Below, in pieces: positions 35,452 through 44,155 of a DNA stretch of 64,000 nt. A program made the translations under genes and the position numbers. The stretch's first letter is position 1. The number at the start of each line of letters is the position of its first letter. The stretch comes from Spirosoma aerolatum (GTDB taxonomy: Bacteria; Bacteroidota; Bacteroidia; Cytophagales; Spirosomataceae), in contig NZ_CP020104.1 in the NCBI RefSeq assembly GCF_002056795.1, positions 4,349,501-4,413,500 of the forward strand, in the 5' to 3' direction. A model generated the notes under the pieces. It saw only the letters and a program-made list of their open reading frames with translations, did no database searches and had not been told where the DNA came from.

Positions 35452-37020
35452 ATGCGCTTAACCTCTAATCAAGCAACTTTAAGCACCTCTTTTTATTACC
35501 GACTTGGTATCAGCCTGACTATTTCTATTCTCCTATGCCTTTATTTACCCCGGTTTCTGACTGTAGGTACCTTTACCGACGGGCCAACCTATGCGGCTTT
35601 GGCCCGCAACATGGCCGTGGGGTATGGCTCGTGGTGGGCTCCTCGCTATGGTGAAGTCGATTCGTTCTGGCTGGAGGGTGTACGGGGAGATTCTTTTTAT
35701 GAGCACCCACCCTTAATGCTGATTATCGAGTCTTTTTTCTTTCGCTCCCTGGGCGACCACTGGTGGGTAGAGGAGTTGTTTTGCGCATTGATCGGGGTTC
35801 TGTTTTTATGGCTTTTAGGATTAAATTGGCGTCTACTTTTCCCCACTTCTCCCCTAAATCGTTTTAGTTGGCTGCCTATATTATTCGTCTGCCTACTGCC
35901 AGTCATCCGCTTTTGTATTACCAGTAACCACCTGGATAGTCTATTGCTGGTCTGGGTTCAATTTAGTTTCTATCAGCTTTGTCGACTCATCTTGAGAGGC
36001 CGTATTTCCGGATTATACTGGGCAGCCTTTGGCATTTTCCTCGGATTCCTTACCAAAGGCCCATTTGCGTTATTTCTGCTGGCAACGCCTGCATTGTATT
36101 ATATCGCCAGGCCAGGTGGACCTTATCCAGTTGGGCGTGCATGTAGCCAAACCGCCTTGCTCACAGTTGTAGTCGCCCTATTAATAGGTGCGCTATTCAC
36201 GTATTCGCCTGCCCGTTCGTTCTTCAACCACTATTTCAATCAGCAAATTATAAGAGCCCTGCAGGGCACACGCTCCGATTTTAGCGAATCTTCTTTAACG
36301 GGTTGGGGTCGTTTCTTTGTTTTAGTCACGCTGGTAAAAAATTTACTTCCAATGGGCATAGTCAGTGGTGTAAGCCTGGCCTGGACAAGGTGGCGACTAA
36401 AACGTCCGCTGACGTTTTGGACAGGCAACCAACACATCTTACTCTGGCTGGTCCTGATTGGGCTAAGTGGTATCCTGCCCATCATGGTAAGCCCTAAACA
36501 AAATGCCTACTACATTGCATCGGGTGTTCCATTTCTGGGTATTGTCATCGCTTTTGTTTTCGCAGGTTGCCTGACCGAATGGCTGACAGCTCGGTCAACT
36601 AAACCTACCTTTTTCATTCAGCTAATAAGCCTCTCAACGCCTATTCTTATCAGCCTGGGGCTGACGATTCTATTTATAAGGAATAATGTATTGACAGGCA
36701 CCGAACCCCATTTTCGTCGGGGCATTCACGAAATTCTGGCATTGAAGCAAATTCCTAAAGGAACCGTTGTCGCAGTAAAGGATAAAGAGCTGATTACAAA
36801 AGCCTGGGGACTGAATATGAGCTTACAACGCTTTGGCCGGATTACTCTGACTATGGATACTACCCTGACTCCTTACCGGTTAAGTCTGATCAAGCAAAGC
36901 CAACTATATACACCCGATTTTTACCCAGTCGAGCAAGTACCCAGTTTTGGTATTCAATTTTGGCTGCCAAAAGCGAAGCATCAGCCTGCTATTGCCACGA
37001 ATCGTATCTCTGCCCACTAG
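35452..37020 (+). CDS. GT39/ArnT-like membrane glycosyltransferase
   Basis: A 522-residue membrane protein with about ten to eleven helices. The first periplasmic loop carries TFTDGPTYAALARNMAVGYGSWWAPRYGE, the acidic motif (Asp near 40) typical of PMT/ArnT/GT39 enzymes, which use polyprenyl-phosphate sugars. The middle helices include KGPFALFLLATPALYYI. Such enzymes glycosylate lipid A, proteins or other envelope parts; the acceptor is unknown. The last four bases of the gene (CTAG) are also the end of recJ on the other strand, so the two stop codons overlap. Confidence 0.87.
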   Translation: MRLTSNQATLSTSFYYRLGISLTISILLCLYLPRFLTVGTFTDGPTYAALARNMAVGYGSWWAPRYGEVDSFWLEGVRGDSFYEHPPLMLIIESFFFRSLGDHWWVEELFCALIGVLFLWLLGLNWRLLFPTSPLNRFSWLPILFVCLLPVIRFCITSNHLDSLLLVWVQFSFYQLCRLILRGRISGLYWAAFGIFLGFLTKGPFALFLLATPALYYIARPGGPYPVGRACSQTALLTVVVALLIGALFTYSPARSFFNHYFNQQIIRALQGTRSDFSESSLTGWGRFFVLVTLVKNLLPMGIVSGVSLAWTRWRLKRPLTFWTGNQHILLWLVLIGLSGILPIMVSPKQNAYYIASGVPFLGIVIAFVFAGCLTEWLTARSTKPTFFIQLISLSTPILISLGLTILFIRNNVLTGTEPHFRRGIHEILALKQIPKGTVVAVKDKELITKAWGLNMSLQRFGRITLTMDTTLTPYRLSLIKQSQLYTPDFYPVEQVPSFGIQFWLPKAKHQPAIATNRISAH

Positions 37021-38759
37021 GCTTTTACATCTTTCAGGATCAACTGTAAAGACACGTTTCCATTATACACGTTGTGCTCTACCAGATAGCATATCGAGAA
37101 GGGTTTACCGGGCTGAAGATGCGCGGCAACATGGGCCAATCCGAAACCAACGGCAGTTAATGTGTGCCCCGACCGCCCCTGACGAACATTGATTTTCAGA
37201 TGTTTGTCTTTCATAATAAATGGCTCCCCTGCCAGATAGACATCGTCAGTCATGAAAATCGGCTGCATGTTGTGAGGTCCAAAAGGCCCCATTTGCTTCA
37301 CAATTCGGACAAGTTTGTCAGAAATCTCGCTAAAGTCGAGCGGTAGGTCGATATCGATGAGCGGGGTCAGGTGCTCTTCCTTAATCGTACGCGAAACGAC
37401 CTCTTCGAACTTCTGGCGGAATGGCTCGATATTATCGAGAGGCATGGTCATTCCAGCCGCAAACGTATGCCCACCAAACTGCTCCAGCAAGTCGGCACAC
37501 TCTTCAATGGCTTCGTACACGTCGAAACCCGGCACCGACCGGGCCGACCCTGCCGCCTTGTCGTTCGACTGCGTCAGGATGATGGTTGGCCGATGAAAAT
37601 GCTCGATACAGCGTGATGCGACAATACCAATTACACCCTTATGCCAGGAAGCATCGTATAATACGGTACTTTTTGCGCGAGTCAGCGCTTCGCTCTGTCG
37701 AATCATCGAAAGTGCCTGTTCAGTAATGCTGCTATCAAACTCTCGTCGGCTATTGTTGTGTTTATTGATAGCCAGCGCGAATTCATCAGCTTCGTCTTTC
37801 GACTCTGCCAGCAAAAGCTGCACAGCTGCTTTGGCATGCTGAATCCGTCCTGCCGCGTTGATTCGTGGGCCCAGACCAAAAACCAGGTTAGAAATATCCA
37901 GTTCCCCTTTTGTGAAACCCGCTACGCTAATTAATGCTTTTAATCCGGTACGAGGAGCGGCATTCAGGTATTTCAGGCCATAATAGGCCATCACACGGTT
38001 TTCACCCGTCAGCGGGACAATGTCGGAAGCAATACTTACGGCCACCAGATCCAGATACGGGTAAAGCACATCAAGCCTAATACCAGCCTTCAGGCAATAA
38101 GCCTGCAACAGCTTAAAACCTATGCCACAACCACTTAGCTCTTTATAGGGGTACGAACAATCGTCACGCTTGGGGTCCAGAACGGCAACGGCATCGGGTA
38201 ATTCGGCTCCAGGACGGTGGTGATCACAGATAATAAAGTCGACACCCAGCGCTTTGGCTTCCGCCACCCGCTCCACGGATTTGACGCCACAGTCGAGCGC
38301 AATAATTAGCGAGAATCCGTTTTCAGCGGCCCATTCAACACCCTGTTTCGAAATCCCATACCCCTCTTTATAGCGATCGGGAATGTAATAGTCTATCTTT
38401 GCATGATAGTTTTTCAGAAACCCATAGACCAGTGCCACCGACGTTGTTCCATCCACATCATAATCGCCGTAGATCAGGATTTTCTCGCTCCGCTCGGGAC
38501 TCAGGGCTTTTTGAAGCCGCTCAATAGCCCGGTCCATATCGTTCATCTGGAATGGATCGTGCAGATGCCCAAGTTCGGGACGGAAATACAAACGGGCTTC
38601 ATTGAAAGTGGTCACCCCCCGTTGTACCAGCAGGGCCGCCAACGCTGGACTAATTCCCAAAGACTGCGTTAATTCATCAATTATCTCTCCGTATTCCGCC
38701 TGGTTAGGGTACGGTTTAGTGATCCATCGTTTTGGCGGAAGTGGGCGCTGGGCTATCAT
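37017..38759 (-). CDS. recJ: Single-stranded-DNA-specific exonuclease RecJ
   Basis: A 580-residue RecJ, a 5'-3' exonuclease in recombination and mismatch repair. The DHH part is complete: YGDYDVDGTTS with Asp99, Asp101, Asp103; ICDHHRPG (about 173-180); GLGPRINAAGRI. The DHHA1 part shows GGHTFAAGMTM, and an OB domain closes the chain. Divergent from the DUF2141 gene: the two start codons are only two bases apart. Convergent with GT39 through a shared CTAG. Confidence 0.95.
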   Translation of the reverse strand: MIAQRPLPPKRWITKPYPNQAEYGEIIDELTQSLGISPALAALLVQRGVTTFNEARLYFRPELGHLHDPFQMNDMDRAIERLQKALSPERSEKILIYGDYDVDGTTSVALVYGFLKNYHAKIDYYIPDRYKEGYGISKQGVEWAAENGFSLIIALDCGVKSVERVAEAKALGVDFIICDHHRPGAELPDAVAVLDPKRDDCSYPYKELSGCGIGFKLLQAYCLKAGIRLDVLYPYLDLVAVSIASDIVPLTGENRVMAYYGLKYLNAAPRTGLKALISVAGFTKGELDISNLVFGLGPRINAAGRIQHAKAAVQLLLAESKDEADEFALAINKHNNSRREFDSSITEQALSMIRQSEALTRAKSTVLYDASWHKGVIGIVASRCIEHFHRPTIILTQSNDKAAGSARSVPGFDVYEAIEECADLLEQFGGHTFAAGMTMPLDNIEPFRQKFEEVVSRTIKEEHLTPLIDIDLPLDFSEISDKLVRIVKQMGPFGPHNMQPIFMTDDVYLAGEPFIMKDKHLKINVRQGRSGHTLTAVGFGLAHVAAHLQPGKPFSICYLVEHNVYNGNVSLQLILKDVKA

Positions 38760-38761
38760 AT

Positions 38762-39223
38762 ATGCAAAATAAATCCGTTTTTATAAAAACACCGTACTGT
38801 ATGTTGCTTTGGTTTTCACTTTTTGGCCTCTATCTGACGCCCCATACCGCTCCTTCGTCACCTAAAAAGACGACGCTAACCATTGAGGTTCATAACCTTA
38901 AGTCGCAAAAAGGAGCTGTTTTTATTGCGCTATTCAAGCCGGGAGAATCATTCCCGAGTGGGAAGCCCATAGAAGGAAAAAAGTTGGACATACAAGGCAA
39001 TAGTGTTCAGACAACCCTCAGTGTTGACCCAGGGGATTATGCCGTTGCCGTTTTTCACGATGAAAATAATAATGGGAAACTGGATAAAAATCTGTTCGGG
39101 ATTCCTAAAGAGCCGTATGGATTCAGCAATAATTTCCGCCCCAAAATGTCGGCTCCCAAATTCAGTGATTGCCAGTTTACAACTGGAGATGGCGGCAAGT
39201 CGATCCGAATTGCGGTAAAATGA
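38762..39223 (+). CDS. Exported DUF2141 protein
   Basis: A 153-residue protein with a hydrophobic N-terminus and DUF2141: IEVHNLKSQKGAVFIALFKPGESFP...DPGDYAVAVFHDENNNGKLDKNLFGIPKEPYGFSNN, an extracellular beta-fold with the ENNNGKLD calcium-loop-like sequence. Function unknown. The start is either ATG 38762, two bases from the recJ start, or ATG 38801; the latter leaves room for promoters but a shorter N-region. A terminator follows at 39291. Confidence 0.78.
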   Translation: MQNKSVFIKTPYCMLLWFSLFGLYLTPHTAPSSPKKTTLTIEVHNLKSQKGAVFIALFKPGESFPSGKPIEGKKLDIQGNSVQTTLSVDPGDYAVAVFHDENNNGKLDKNLFGIPKEPYGFSNNFRPKMSAPKFSDCQFTTGDGGKSIRIAVK

Positions 39224-39290
39224 TTGGGAGACTTCGCATTGACGCCCAGAATAGGCAGACCTGATTAACCACTACTTTTTCTATACAACA

Positions 39291-39323
39291 AACAGCCTCT
39301 GACTCATACGAGTAGAGGCTGTT
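39291..39323 (+). terminator. Terminator after the DUF2141 gene
   Basis: AACAGCCTCT (39291-39300) pairs with AGAGGCTGTT (39314-39323), with an inner GACTC/GAGT extension, followed by TTAAATA. It is 67 bases past the stop. Confidence 0.75.
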
Positions 39324-39370
39324 TTAAATACGCAGTTAAAGATAGGCTATAGCGTAGAGGCTATGCACTC

Positions 39371-39634
39371 CTAGTGCCAGGGTAGCCGAAAAGTTGCCGT
39401 ATTGGTATTGATTGGTTTGGGCTGGGTATTAACAGAATCGGTAACGGCTTTAAAGCGTAAATAAGGTTCCGGTGTATCGACCTGTAGTTCGTGGTCGAAT
39501 TCGATAATATCGCTGGATACATAGATGAACTGCTTTAAAAATTGCTGAAGGGCTTCATGTTCATCCACATTCAAATACATGCGTACCACATTACCAGTTG
39601 ATGAAGTCCCCCGAATGACAATTAATTTATTCAT
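39371..39634 (-). CDS. Hypothetical protein, 87 residues
   Basis: A small unrecognised protein with no signal peptide or membrane helix. It begins MNKLIVIRGTSSTGNVVRMYLNVDEHEALQQFLKQF, has a strand-helix-like pattern, and ends in LPWH. Codon use resembles the backbone rather than the AT-rich island. No partner in the neighbourhood. Moderate confidence that it is real. Confidence 0.5.
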   Translation of the reverse strand: MNKLIVIRGTSSTGNVVRMYLNVDEHEALQQFLKQFIYVSSDIIEFDHELQVDTPEPYLRFKAVTDSVNTQPKPINTNTATFRLPWH

Positions 39635-39808
39635 GTACTGCTGAGTTGAATTTACTTTCTAACTCCTTGCAGACAAAGCCCGTCTAACAAAATGATTAAA
39701 CGGTACAACCTATTGATAAACAATCATAAAAGACAACATTATATTTCCATTATAGAAAATTAGTAACATTAGAATAGAATCCGCAACCCATCGGCACAAC
39801 GAACAAAA

Positions 39809-39836
39809 AACCCGGACTTCAACGTGAATCCGGGTT
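39809..39836. terminator. Terminator-like hairpin in a gene-poor gap
   Basis: AACCCGGA (39809-39816) pairs with TCCGGGTT (39829-39836); A-run before and T-rich after, so it can act on either strand. No gene end lies within 130 bases. Confidence 0.5.
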
Positions 39837-40031
39837 TAATTCCTTTTTCTGGTAACCCATTCAAATGAGTTCGTAGGGCATAATTACTGAGTAGAAAACA
39901 AAATGCCCATCCTGCCAGCCAATTATAACTATAATTTAATGGGCTGCTGTAACGCTCATAAGCAATACAACTACTGAACTGGCCATTTTTAGGGCGATTA
40001 AGATTCACGGCCACCCAATGAGTAAGTCATG

Positions 40032-40048
40032 TTTTACCCGGCAAATAA
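40032..40048 (+). repeat. Left copy of a 17-base perfect direct repeat bracketing the accessory stretch
   Basis: TTTTACCCGGCAAATAA is repeated exactly at 45264-45280, 5.2 kb away, just upstream of guaB. Between the copies lie the TcmP/DUF5131 pair, a gene fragment and small hypotheticals. It may be an attachment site or target duplication; no integrase is present. Confidence 0.45.
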
Positions 40049-40329
40049 ATAAACGACACACAACTATCTATAACCAATTAGTTGTGGGGATGTTTTTGAT
40101 TTTTAGCTGAAAAATAACTGAAAAAGAAGGGGTAAACTGAACCAGTAGTAAGATTACACTCCACTCCTATCTGGGCAGTTTCAGAGGATAAGCAGATGGG
40201 GGAATAAAAAAATAATTTGAAACAAAAGATAGAGAATAAAGGCGTACCAGGCCCCGGAATGGTCCAATGAGTCAGTATCAACTACTTGTAAATTAACTAC
40301 CTTGGTGCTCTAATCAACTTTTATATATC

Positions 40330-40629
40330 ATGTTTCTATCCCCAAAATTCCCTGACAATTTTCCTGGTGGCAACGCTGACCTTCACTCAGTAAGACCCCA
40401 CATATCTGGAATTCGAAAAGATCAGCTTATGAGCCTAAAAGCCTCGTTTCTTAAAAAGGAAATGGACGTGGACGATTTATATAATCTGGCCCGTATTGCT
40501 GACCATTACCGAAATCAAACAGGCTTATTCTTATCAAACCTTGGCAAAGAAAAGAAATGGGGCGATAACGAAAGCCTAAATTTTGAGAAGACTTTTATTG
40601 ATCTACTTGACTCATATATCGAGGAATAG
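40330..40629 (+). CDS. Hypothetical protein, 99 residues
   Basis: Unrecognised. Mostly helical, charged C-terminal half (KKEMDVDDLYNLARIADHYRNQTGLFLSNLGKEKKWGDNESLNFEKTFIDLLDSYIEE), no signal or membrane helix. It is alone on the plus strand in the accessory stretch and points at the DUF5131 gene, with convergent stops 26 bases apart. Coding character is plausible from the helical, acidic pattern. Confidence 0.5.
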   Translation: MFLSPKFPDNFPGGNADLHSVRPHISGIRKDQLMSLKASFLKKEMDVDDLYNLARIADHYRNQTGLFLSNLGKEKKWGDNESLNFEKTFIDLLDSYIEE

Positions 40630-40654
40630 GGTCAACTGAGTTAATCGGCTGTAA

Positions 40655-41374
40655 CTAGGCAGCAATTGGATTCGGCATTTCATCGTAGGTTCGACCATTA
40701 AGCAATCGACCAGATTCCTTTTTGTTTTTACCTCCCCACTGTTTAAAAAAGAAGGCGACACCAGCCCGTTCGCATTGCAAACGAATGTCCTGAACCCACT
40801 CTTCTTTAATTGGCCGTGGTCGGTGGCCAGATTCACCCCCGACTATTACCCAATCAATACCCGCTAAGTTTAGGTTGGGTAATGGTCCAATTAACGGTTC
40901 TAGCGATAGGAATTTTACCTGAGCATTTGTACTACGCAGATCATCAATCCGGTGAACTACCCTGTGATCCTCAACAGAGACGCCCATCCAGATATTTTCA
41001 GTCCAAGTAAGCTGCTCTGAATAAATTGCCAGTAAATCAGATCGCTTGGTTAATACCTGAAACGTGTGCTGAGGACACTGATTCATAGTAGTAAACACCT
41101 GTTGAATAAACGACAATGGAACGTCTTTATGAAAAAGGTCGCTCATTGAGTTCACAAATACAGTCCGGGAGCTTTTCCATTCGAAAGGACGGTTTAGCTC
41201 TGATTCATGGGTACGCACTGTCTTAAAACTGGCACTATACTTCTCCTGGCCCATCGCCCGGAGTCTTCGATGCATTATCTCAGCATAACAGAACTTACAA
41301 CCTGCCGATAATTTATCACAGCCAGTCGTAGGGTTCCAGGTCATCTCTGTCCATTCAATCGAAGATTGCGCCAT
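40655..41374 (-). CDS. DUF5131 / phage Gp37-Gp68 family three-Cys-motif protein
   Basis: A 239-residue protein of the phage Gp37/Gp68 (DUF5131) family. The three-Cys motif is seen as WNPTTGCDKLSAGCKFCYAE, with Cys19, Cys26, Cys29, a C-x6-C-x2-C pattern that likely holds a metal or iron-sulfur cluster. Other family blocks: VFVNSMSDLFH, VLTKRSDLL, IWMGVSVEDH, VKFLSLEPLIGPL, WVIVGGESG and FFFKQWGG. The family has a radical-SAM-like TIM-barrel look, but its reaction is not known. It starts two bases after the end of the TcmP gene on the same strand; the two families are named for this partnership. Function is likely in phage or island biology. Confidence 0.87.
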   Translation of the reverse strand: MAQSSIEWTEMTWNPTTGCDKLSAGCKFCYAEIMHRRLRAMGQEKYSASFKTVRTHESELNRPFEWKSSRTVFVNSMSDLFHKDVPLSFIQQVFTTMNQCPQHTFQVLTKRSDLLAIYSEQLTWTENIWMGVSVEDHRVVHRIDDLRSTNAQVKFLSLEPLIGPLPNLNLAGIDWVIVGGESGHRPRPIKEEWVQDIRLQCERAGVAFFFKQWGGKNKKESGRLLNGRTYDEMPNPIAA

Positions 41375-41376
41375 AA

Positions 41377-42513
41377 TTATTTAAAAGTTAATATGCATTC
41401 ATCTGTAATTAATACGCTCACTTTATGAGCGATATTATCAATAAATTTAGCGGAAATTTTTTCATCATCTACCATTTTTCTTAAAGTTTTCGCATAATGA
41501 GAAGCACAGTAATTTTTTGTTGTGTGATGTATATCAAATAAACGCCTAGCCGATAAAGTTTGCCCTTTAAATCTCTCAACTAGATCTAAAGACAAATAGT
41601 AAACATTTAAATCCCCAAATAATGTATCATTCTGTTGCAAACTACCTAATTTTTTGGCATCAAACATGTACACACCGCTACTTTCTAGTATAGAGCCAAT
41701 ATTATCAAAATCATAATAGATTTGCTTGACTAACTCAAACCCTTTTTTATCTTTTGTAAAATGAATTATAAAGTGGCTGGTTGCTGAACTATCTTCCTCT
41801 TGAAATTTAAAAGCACAATGGTACAAAAATCGCTTGCAATGTAGATTAAACTCCTTAGCTACATTTTCAATTATTAAATTAAGTCTTTCATAAACTGTTG
41901 ATTTATACCTCTTATCATGTTTTAGAGAATCAAAGGAAGTGGGAAATATAGCACGCATTAGTTCTTCAAACTTATCATTCTCAATTGCAGCATTTATGCG
42001 CTTTATATTAAAAAACAGAAACAACTCGTTACCCCAGTGCTCAAGAAACTTTGCTAAAATTTTTGTATCAATATCTTTATAGCCAAAAGGGTCAAAAAAT
42101 AGTAGTGTGGGTTTGGGGTTCTTTTTTTGCGCTTCTCTGGATAAATAATCTTGAATACCTTCGTCTTCGCCAACAGTTTTATCAGCGAATCTAGGCTCGA
42201 TTTTAAATGTACCTACTGGAAAATGCTTATGAAAGTTTACTTTTAACTCTTCAATATAAGTATTATCATTGAACATCAATCTAACTTTTTCACTCAGATT
42301 GGCATCTTTAGCAACATGTTGTGATAATAATATTGGGGTTGATAAAGAACCGTCTTCATATTCACCCGGACCAGAAAATAAGTCTAAATAAATAATTTCT
42401 TCCTGTGGTCTTGACAGCAAAATCCGAGCATACTGAGGAAAATATTCTGCAACTATTTTTGCTTTAATTAGTGATGATGCAGTCTGCTTTTTAAAAAAGT
42501 CTTTAACGCTCAT
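41377..42513 (-). CDS. tcmP: Three-Cys-motif partner protein TcmP
   Basis: A 378-residue TcmP, the usual partner of DUF5131 proteins. It carries a methyltransferase-like motif I, LDLFSGPGEYEDG (43-55), and a second motif FFDPFG (139-144), which resembles the D/N-P-P-Y/F site of N-methyltransferases but with Phe-Gly; catalysis is thus uncertain. The C-terminal 150 residues are helical. Base composition is strikingly AT-rich compared with the backbone, with Lys, Asn, Ile and Phe codons dominant, which suggests recent acquisition. It is directly coupled to the DUF5131 gene downstream (two-base gap). Confidence 0.86.
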   Translation of the reverse strand: MSVKDFFKKQTASSLIKAKIVAEYFPQYARILLSRPQEEIIYLDLFSGPGEYEDGSLSTPILLSQHVAKDANLSEKVRLMFNDNTYIEELKVNFHKHFPVGTFKIEPRFADKTVGEDEGIQDYLSREAQKKNPKPTLLFFDPFGYKDIDTKILAKFLEHWGNELFLFFNIKRINAAIENDKFEELMRAIFPTSFDSLKHDKRYKSTVYERLNLIIENVAKEFNLHCKRFLYHCAFKFQEEDSSATSHFIIHFTKDKKGFELVKQIYYDFDNIGSILESSGVYMFDAKKLGSLQQNDTLFGDLNVYYLSLDLVERFKGQTLSARRLFDIHHTTKNYCASHYAKTLRKMVDDEKISAKFIDNIAHKVSVLITDECILTFK

Positions 42514-42547
42514 TTATTACAAAAGTTAAGGTGAGGTGATTAGATTA

Positions 42548-42664
42548 TTATTTCCTTGAAAGCTTCTTCTCAAGAGCCTTAATACGCTTTCCCTGCTCAA
42601 TACCATGCAGCGTCAACTCCTCGATTTCCTGAAGCAATAGCGCGTTTTTGTCGATTAACGTCCA
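42548..42664 (-). pseudogene. 3' remnant of a coiled-coil C-terminus (tail-fibre/S74-like)
   Basis: A 38-codon open stretch ends in a stop at 42548 and has no start codon. It reads LIDKNALLLQEIEELTL...IEQGKRIKALEKKLSRK, a leucine-heptad coiled coil of the type found at the C-end of tail-fibre or peptidase-S74 proteins in Bacteroidota. It overlaps the last bases of the lipoprotein gene in another frame. Most simply it is what remains of a larger gene cut by an insertion or deletion at this point. Confidence 0.45.
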
Positions 42665-43236
42665 TTGGGAACCTCGGCTAATACAAATCGCTCCATTTGA
42701 TTTAACAGACTCATAATTTCCTTATCAATAAACTGATAATATGCTTTCGTCTTTCTGATCGGGGTTGATCTGTCGCGCAATTCAATGGCATGATAAGCAG
42801 GAACGCCATACAATTTTATGTTTGTGATGGTTACCCTGAAATAGCCATCATAACACTCTATGCTCGTAGAGTAACTACCACCAGGCCAGTACATCACAGT
42901 TTTATAGTCACTCGGTCCGCCATTAATGACCCCACTGGAAATAACGTCTCCTAACATATTATCACTAATGTTAAAAGCAGTTGTTGGGGTATTAATTTTT
43001 AAAGGCAAACCATAGGGAGTCGTAACGGTTGTTGTGGCATGAAAAGCAGCCCACCGGCGAACCTGTCGAAAAATATCTTCCCGACTGGCATTGACTTTAT
43101 AGGTTGCCTGATAGCTACCCATTCCATATTGTATAGGTATAATACCTAGAATTTTATCGTTTTCGATTTCGGCAGGTATAAAACTGGCGCAGCCAGTAAG
43201 TGAAGCTGCAATAAGGACAATAAACAGGTGTTTCAT
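42655..43236 (-). CDS. Lipoprotein of unknown function, DUF4468-like
   Basis: A 193-residue protein with signal peptide and lipobox SLTGC (Cys16). The mature part resembles TBP-like DUF4468 proteins of Bacteroidota: YQATYKVNASREDIFRQVRRWAA near the start and GYFRVTITNIKLYGVPAYHAIELRD later. Its exact role is unknown. It is the last in a row of four minus-strand exported or membrane proteins. Confidence 0.7.
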   Translation of the reverse strand: MKHLFIVLIAASLTGCASFIPAEIENDKILGIIPIQYGMGSYQATYKVNASREDIFRQVRRWAAFHATTTVTTPYGLPLKINTPTTAFNISDNMLGDVISSGVINGGPSDYKTVMYWPGGSYSTSIECYDGYFRVTITNIKLYGVPAYHAIELRDRSTPIRKTKAYYQFIDKEIMSLLNQMERFVLAEVPNGR

Positions 43237-43260
43237 GGACAGGATGAGTGGAGTGGACTA

Positions 43261-43857
43261 TTATTGATTCAAAAGCTTTTTCTTCTGAGCGTCGTATTCC
43301 AGTTGGGTTATAGCGCCGGAATCAAGTAGTTTTTTAAATTTCAATAGCTCATCAGCTACACTACCTACTGGCTGACTGGCTAATACTATCGATTTTCTAT
43401 ACTGAGAAGGGGGCAGGAGTTCTCCGGCTTCGATGGCGTTCTCGATTTGGATATAATAGCGAACCCCTGATCGGACAATCGCAATCGCTGTAGATCCACT
43501 TGTCGTAAATTCTTTCACCACTAAACGGGTACCAGGGTACAGATTGTCCAGATAATCTTTACCCATGAATCCATTTCTACGGGCCAAGGTCAAATTGGCG
43601 GGATCCTGGTAGATAAAGGCAAACGATTTATCAGGCATAGTCCCTTTACCCAGTTGCAGGGTGTCTCCCGTTTTAATAATCCAGCCCTGAGCTGAGGAGG
43701 GTTGATACCCATAGTCAAAATCCTCACCAATCAACCGTTTCCCCTGGTGCAGATCGGCCTCAGTAATGGTCGTTGTTTTTTTAGGGCGGGGATGCCATTC
43801 CTCTTGCGCCTGTACGAAGAGGGGCCATACAAGGAGAAAACTTAAGAGGTATTTCAT
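43261..43857 (-). CDS. Exported protein with C-terminal SHOCT domain
   Basis: A 198-residue protein with signal peptide MKYLLSFLLVWPLFVQAQ and a C-terminal SHOCT motif (DELLKFKKLLDSGAITQLEYDAQKKKLL, about 168-197), the short helical pair that usually follows an oligomerising or nucleic acid-binding part. The middle (about 30-150) is a beta-rich unknown domain. Shares the strand with the genes on both sides, 24 bases before the lipoprotein gene. Function unknown. Confidence 0.72.
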   Translation of the reverse strand: MKYLLSFLLVWPLFVQAQEEWHPRPKKTTTITEADLHQGKRLIGEDFDYGYQPSSAQGWIIKTGDTLQLGKGTMPDKSFAFIYQDPANLTLARRNGFMGKDYLDNLYPGTRLVVKEFTTSGSTAIAIVRSGVRYYIQIENAIEAGELLPPSQYRKSIVLASQPVGSVADELLKFKKLLDSGAITQLEYDAQKKKLLNQ

Positions 43858-43924
43858 TCGTCAGAAAGGTGTGCAGCTACTTGATGGGTTAGCCCTATTG
43901 TCGTCACAGAGTCATCTGAAGGGC

Positions 43925-44062
43925 CTATTTTCGTCGTCTGCGGATCAACAGCCAGATACCTACGCCCAATAAGATCAGTAGAAAAAGGGGCTTCAGTAAG
44001 CTGCCCTTGTAGACGACACCGTAATAATCGCCGGGTTGGGGTTCGGGTTGGGTCGTATTCAT
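43925..44062 (-). CDS. 45-residue single-pass membrane peptide
   Basis: A short open frame from ATG 44062 to TAG at 43925 that encodes a polar Pro/Glu-rich start (MNTTQPEPQPGDYYGVVYKG), one hydrophobic helix (about 21-40, LLKPLFLLILLGVGIWLLI) and a basic tail RRRRK. The pattern is typical of a real small membrane protein with the basic end inside. No family recognised. A 35-base direct repeat lies 57 bases upstream of the start. Confidence 0.55.
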   Translation of the reverse strand: MNTTQPEPQPGDYYGVVYKGSLLKPLFLLILLGVGIWLLIRRRRK

Positions 44063-44118
44063 GGTAAGGTCGTGTTTAGGTGTGTTTCTCAGCTAGCAAA
44101 ATTCGGTGTAGGTTTCAC

Positions 44119-44152
44119 AAAAATCGTCCTTCGTAGCCAGCGCCTTTCCAGG
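44119..44152. repeat. 35-base direct repeat, copy 1
   Basis: AAAATCGTCCTTCGTAGCCA and onward to CCTTTCCAGG matches the copy at 45036-45071 with one base change and one or two length differences. It lies three bases after the stop of the 44156-45004 gene, upstream of the 45-residue gene on the minus strand. Confidence 0.7.
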
Positions 44153-44155
44153 AAC

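Larger units (their letters stand above)
39635..40329. other. Gene-poor region at the left side of the accessory stretch
   Basis: 695 bases without a convincing gene. It holds a terminator-like hairpin (39809-39836) and the left copy of a 17-base repeat (40032-40048), whose second copy lies in the guaB leader. Base composition becomes AT-rich from here on. Open frames of 81 and 67 codons run through the hairpin or have no protein-like pattern, so I left them out. Confidence 0.6.

Noticed and set aside
39769..40014. 81-codon minus-strand frame
   Set aside because: It runs through the terminator-like hairpin at 39809-39836 and lacks a protein-like pattern.
40078..40281. 67-codon minus-strand frame near the left 17-base repeat
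   Set aside because: No start context, AT-rich Phe/Ser composition expected by chance.
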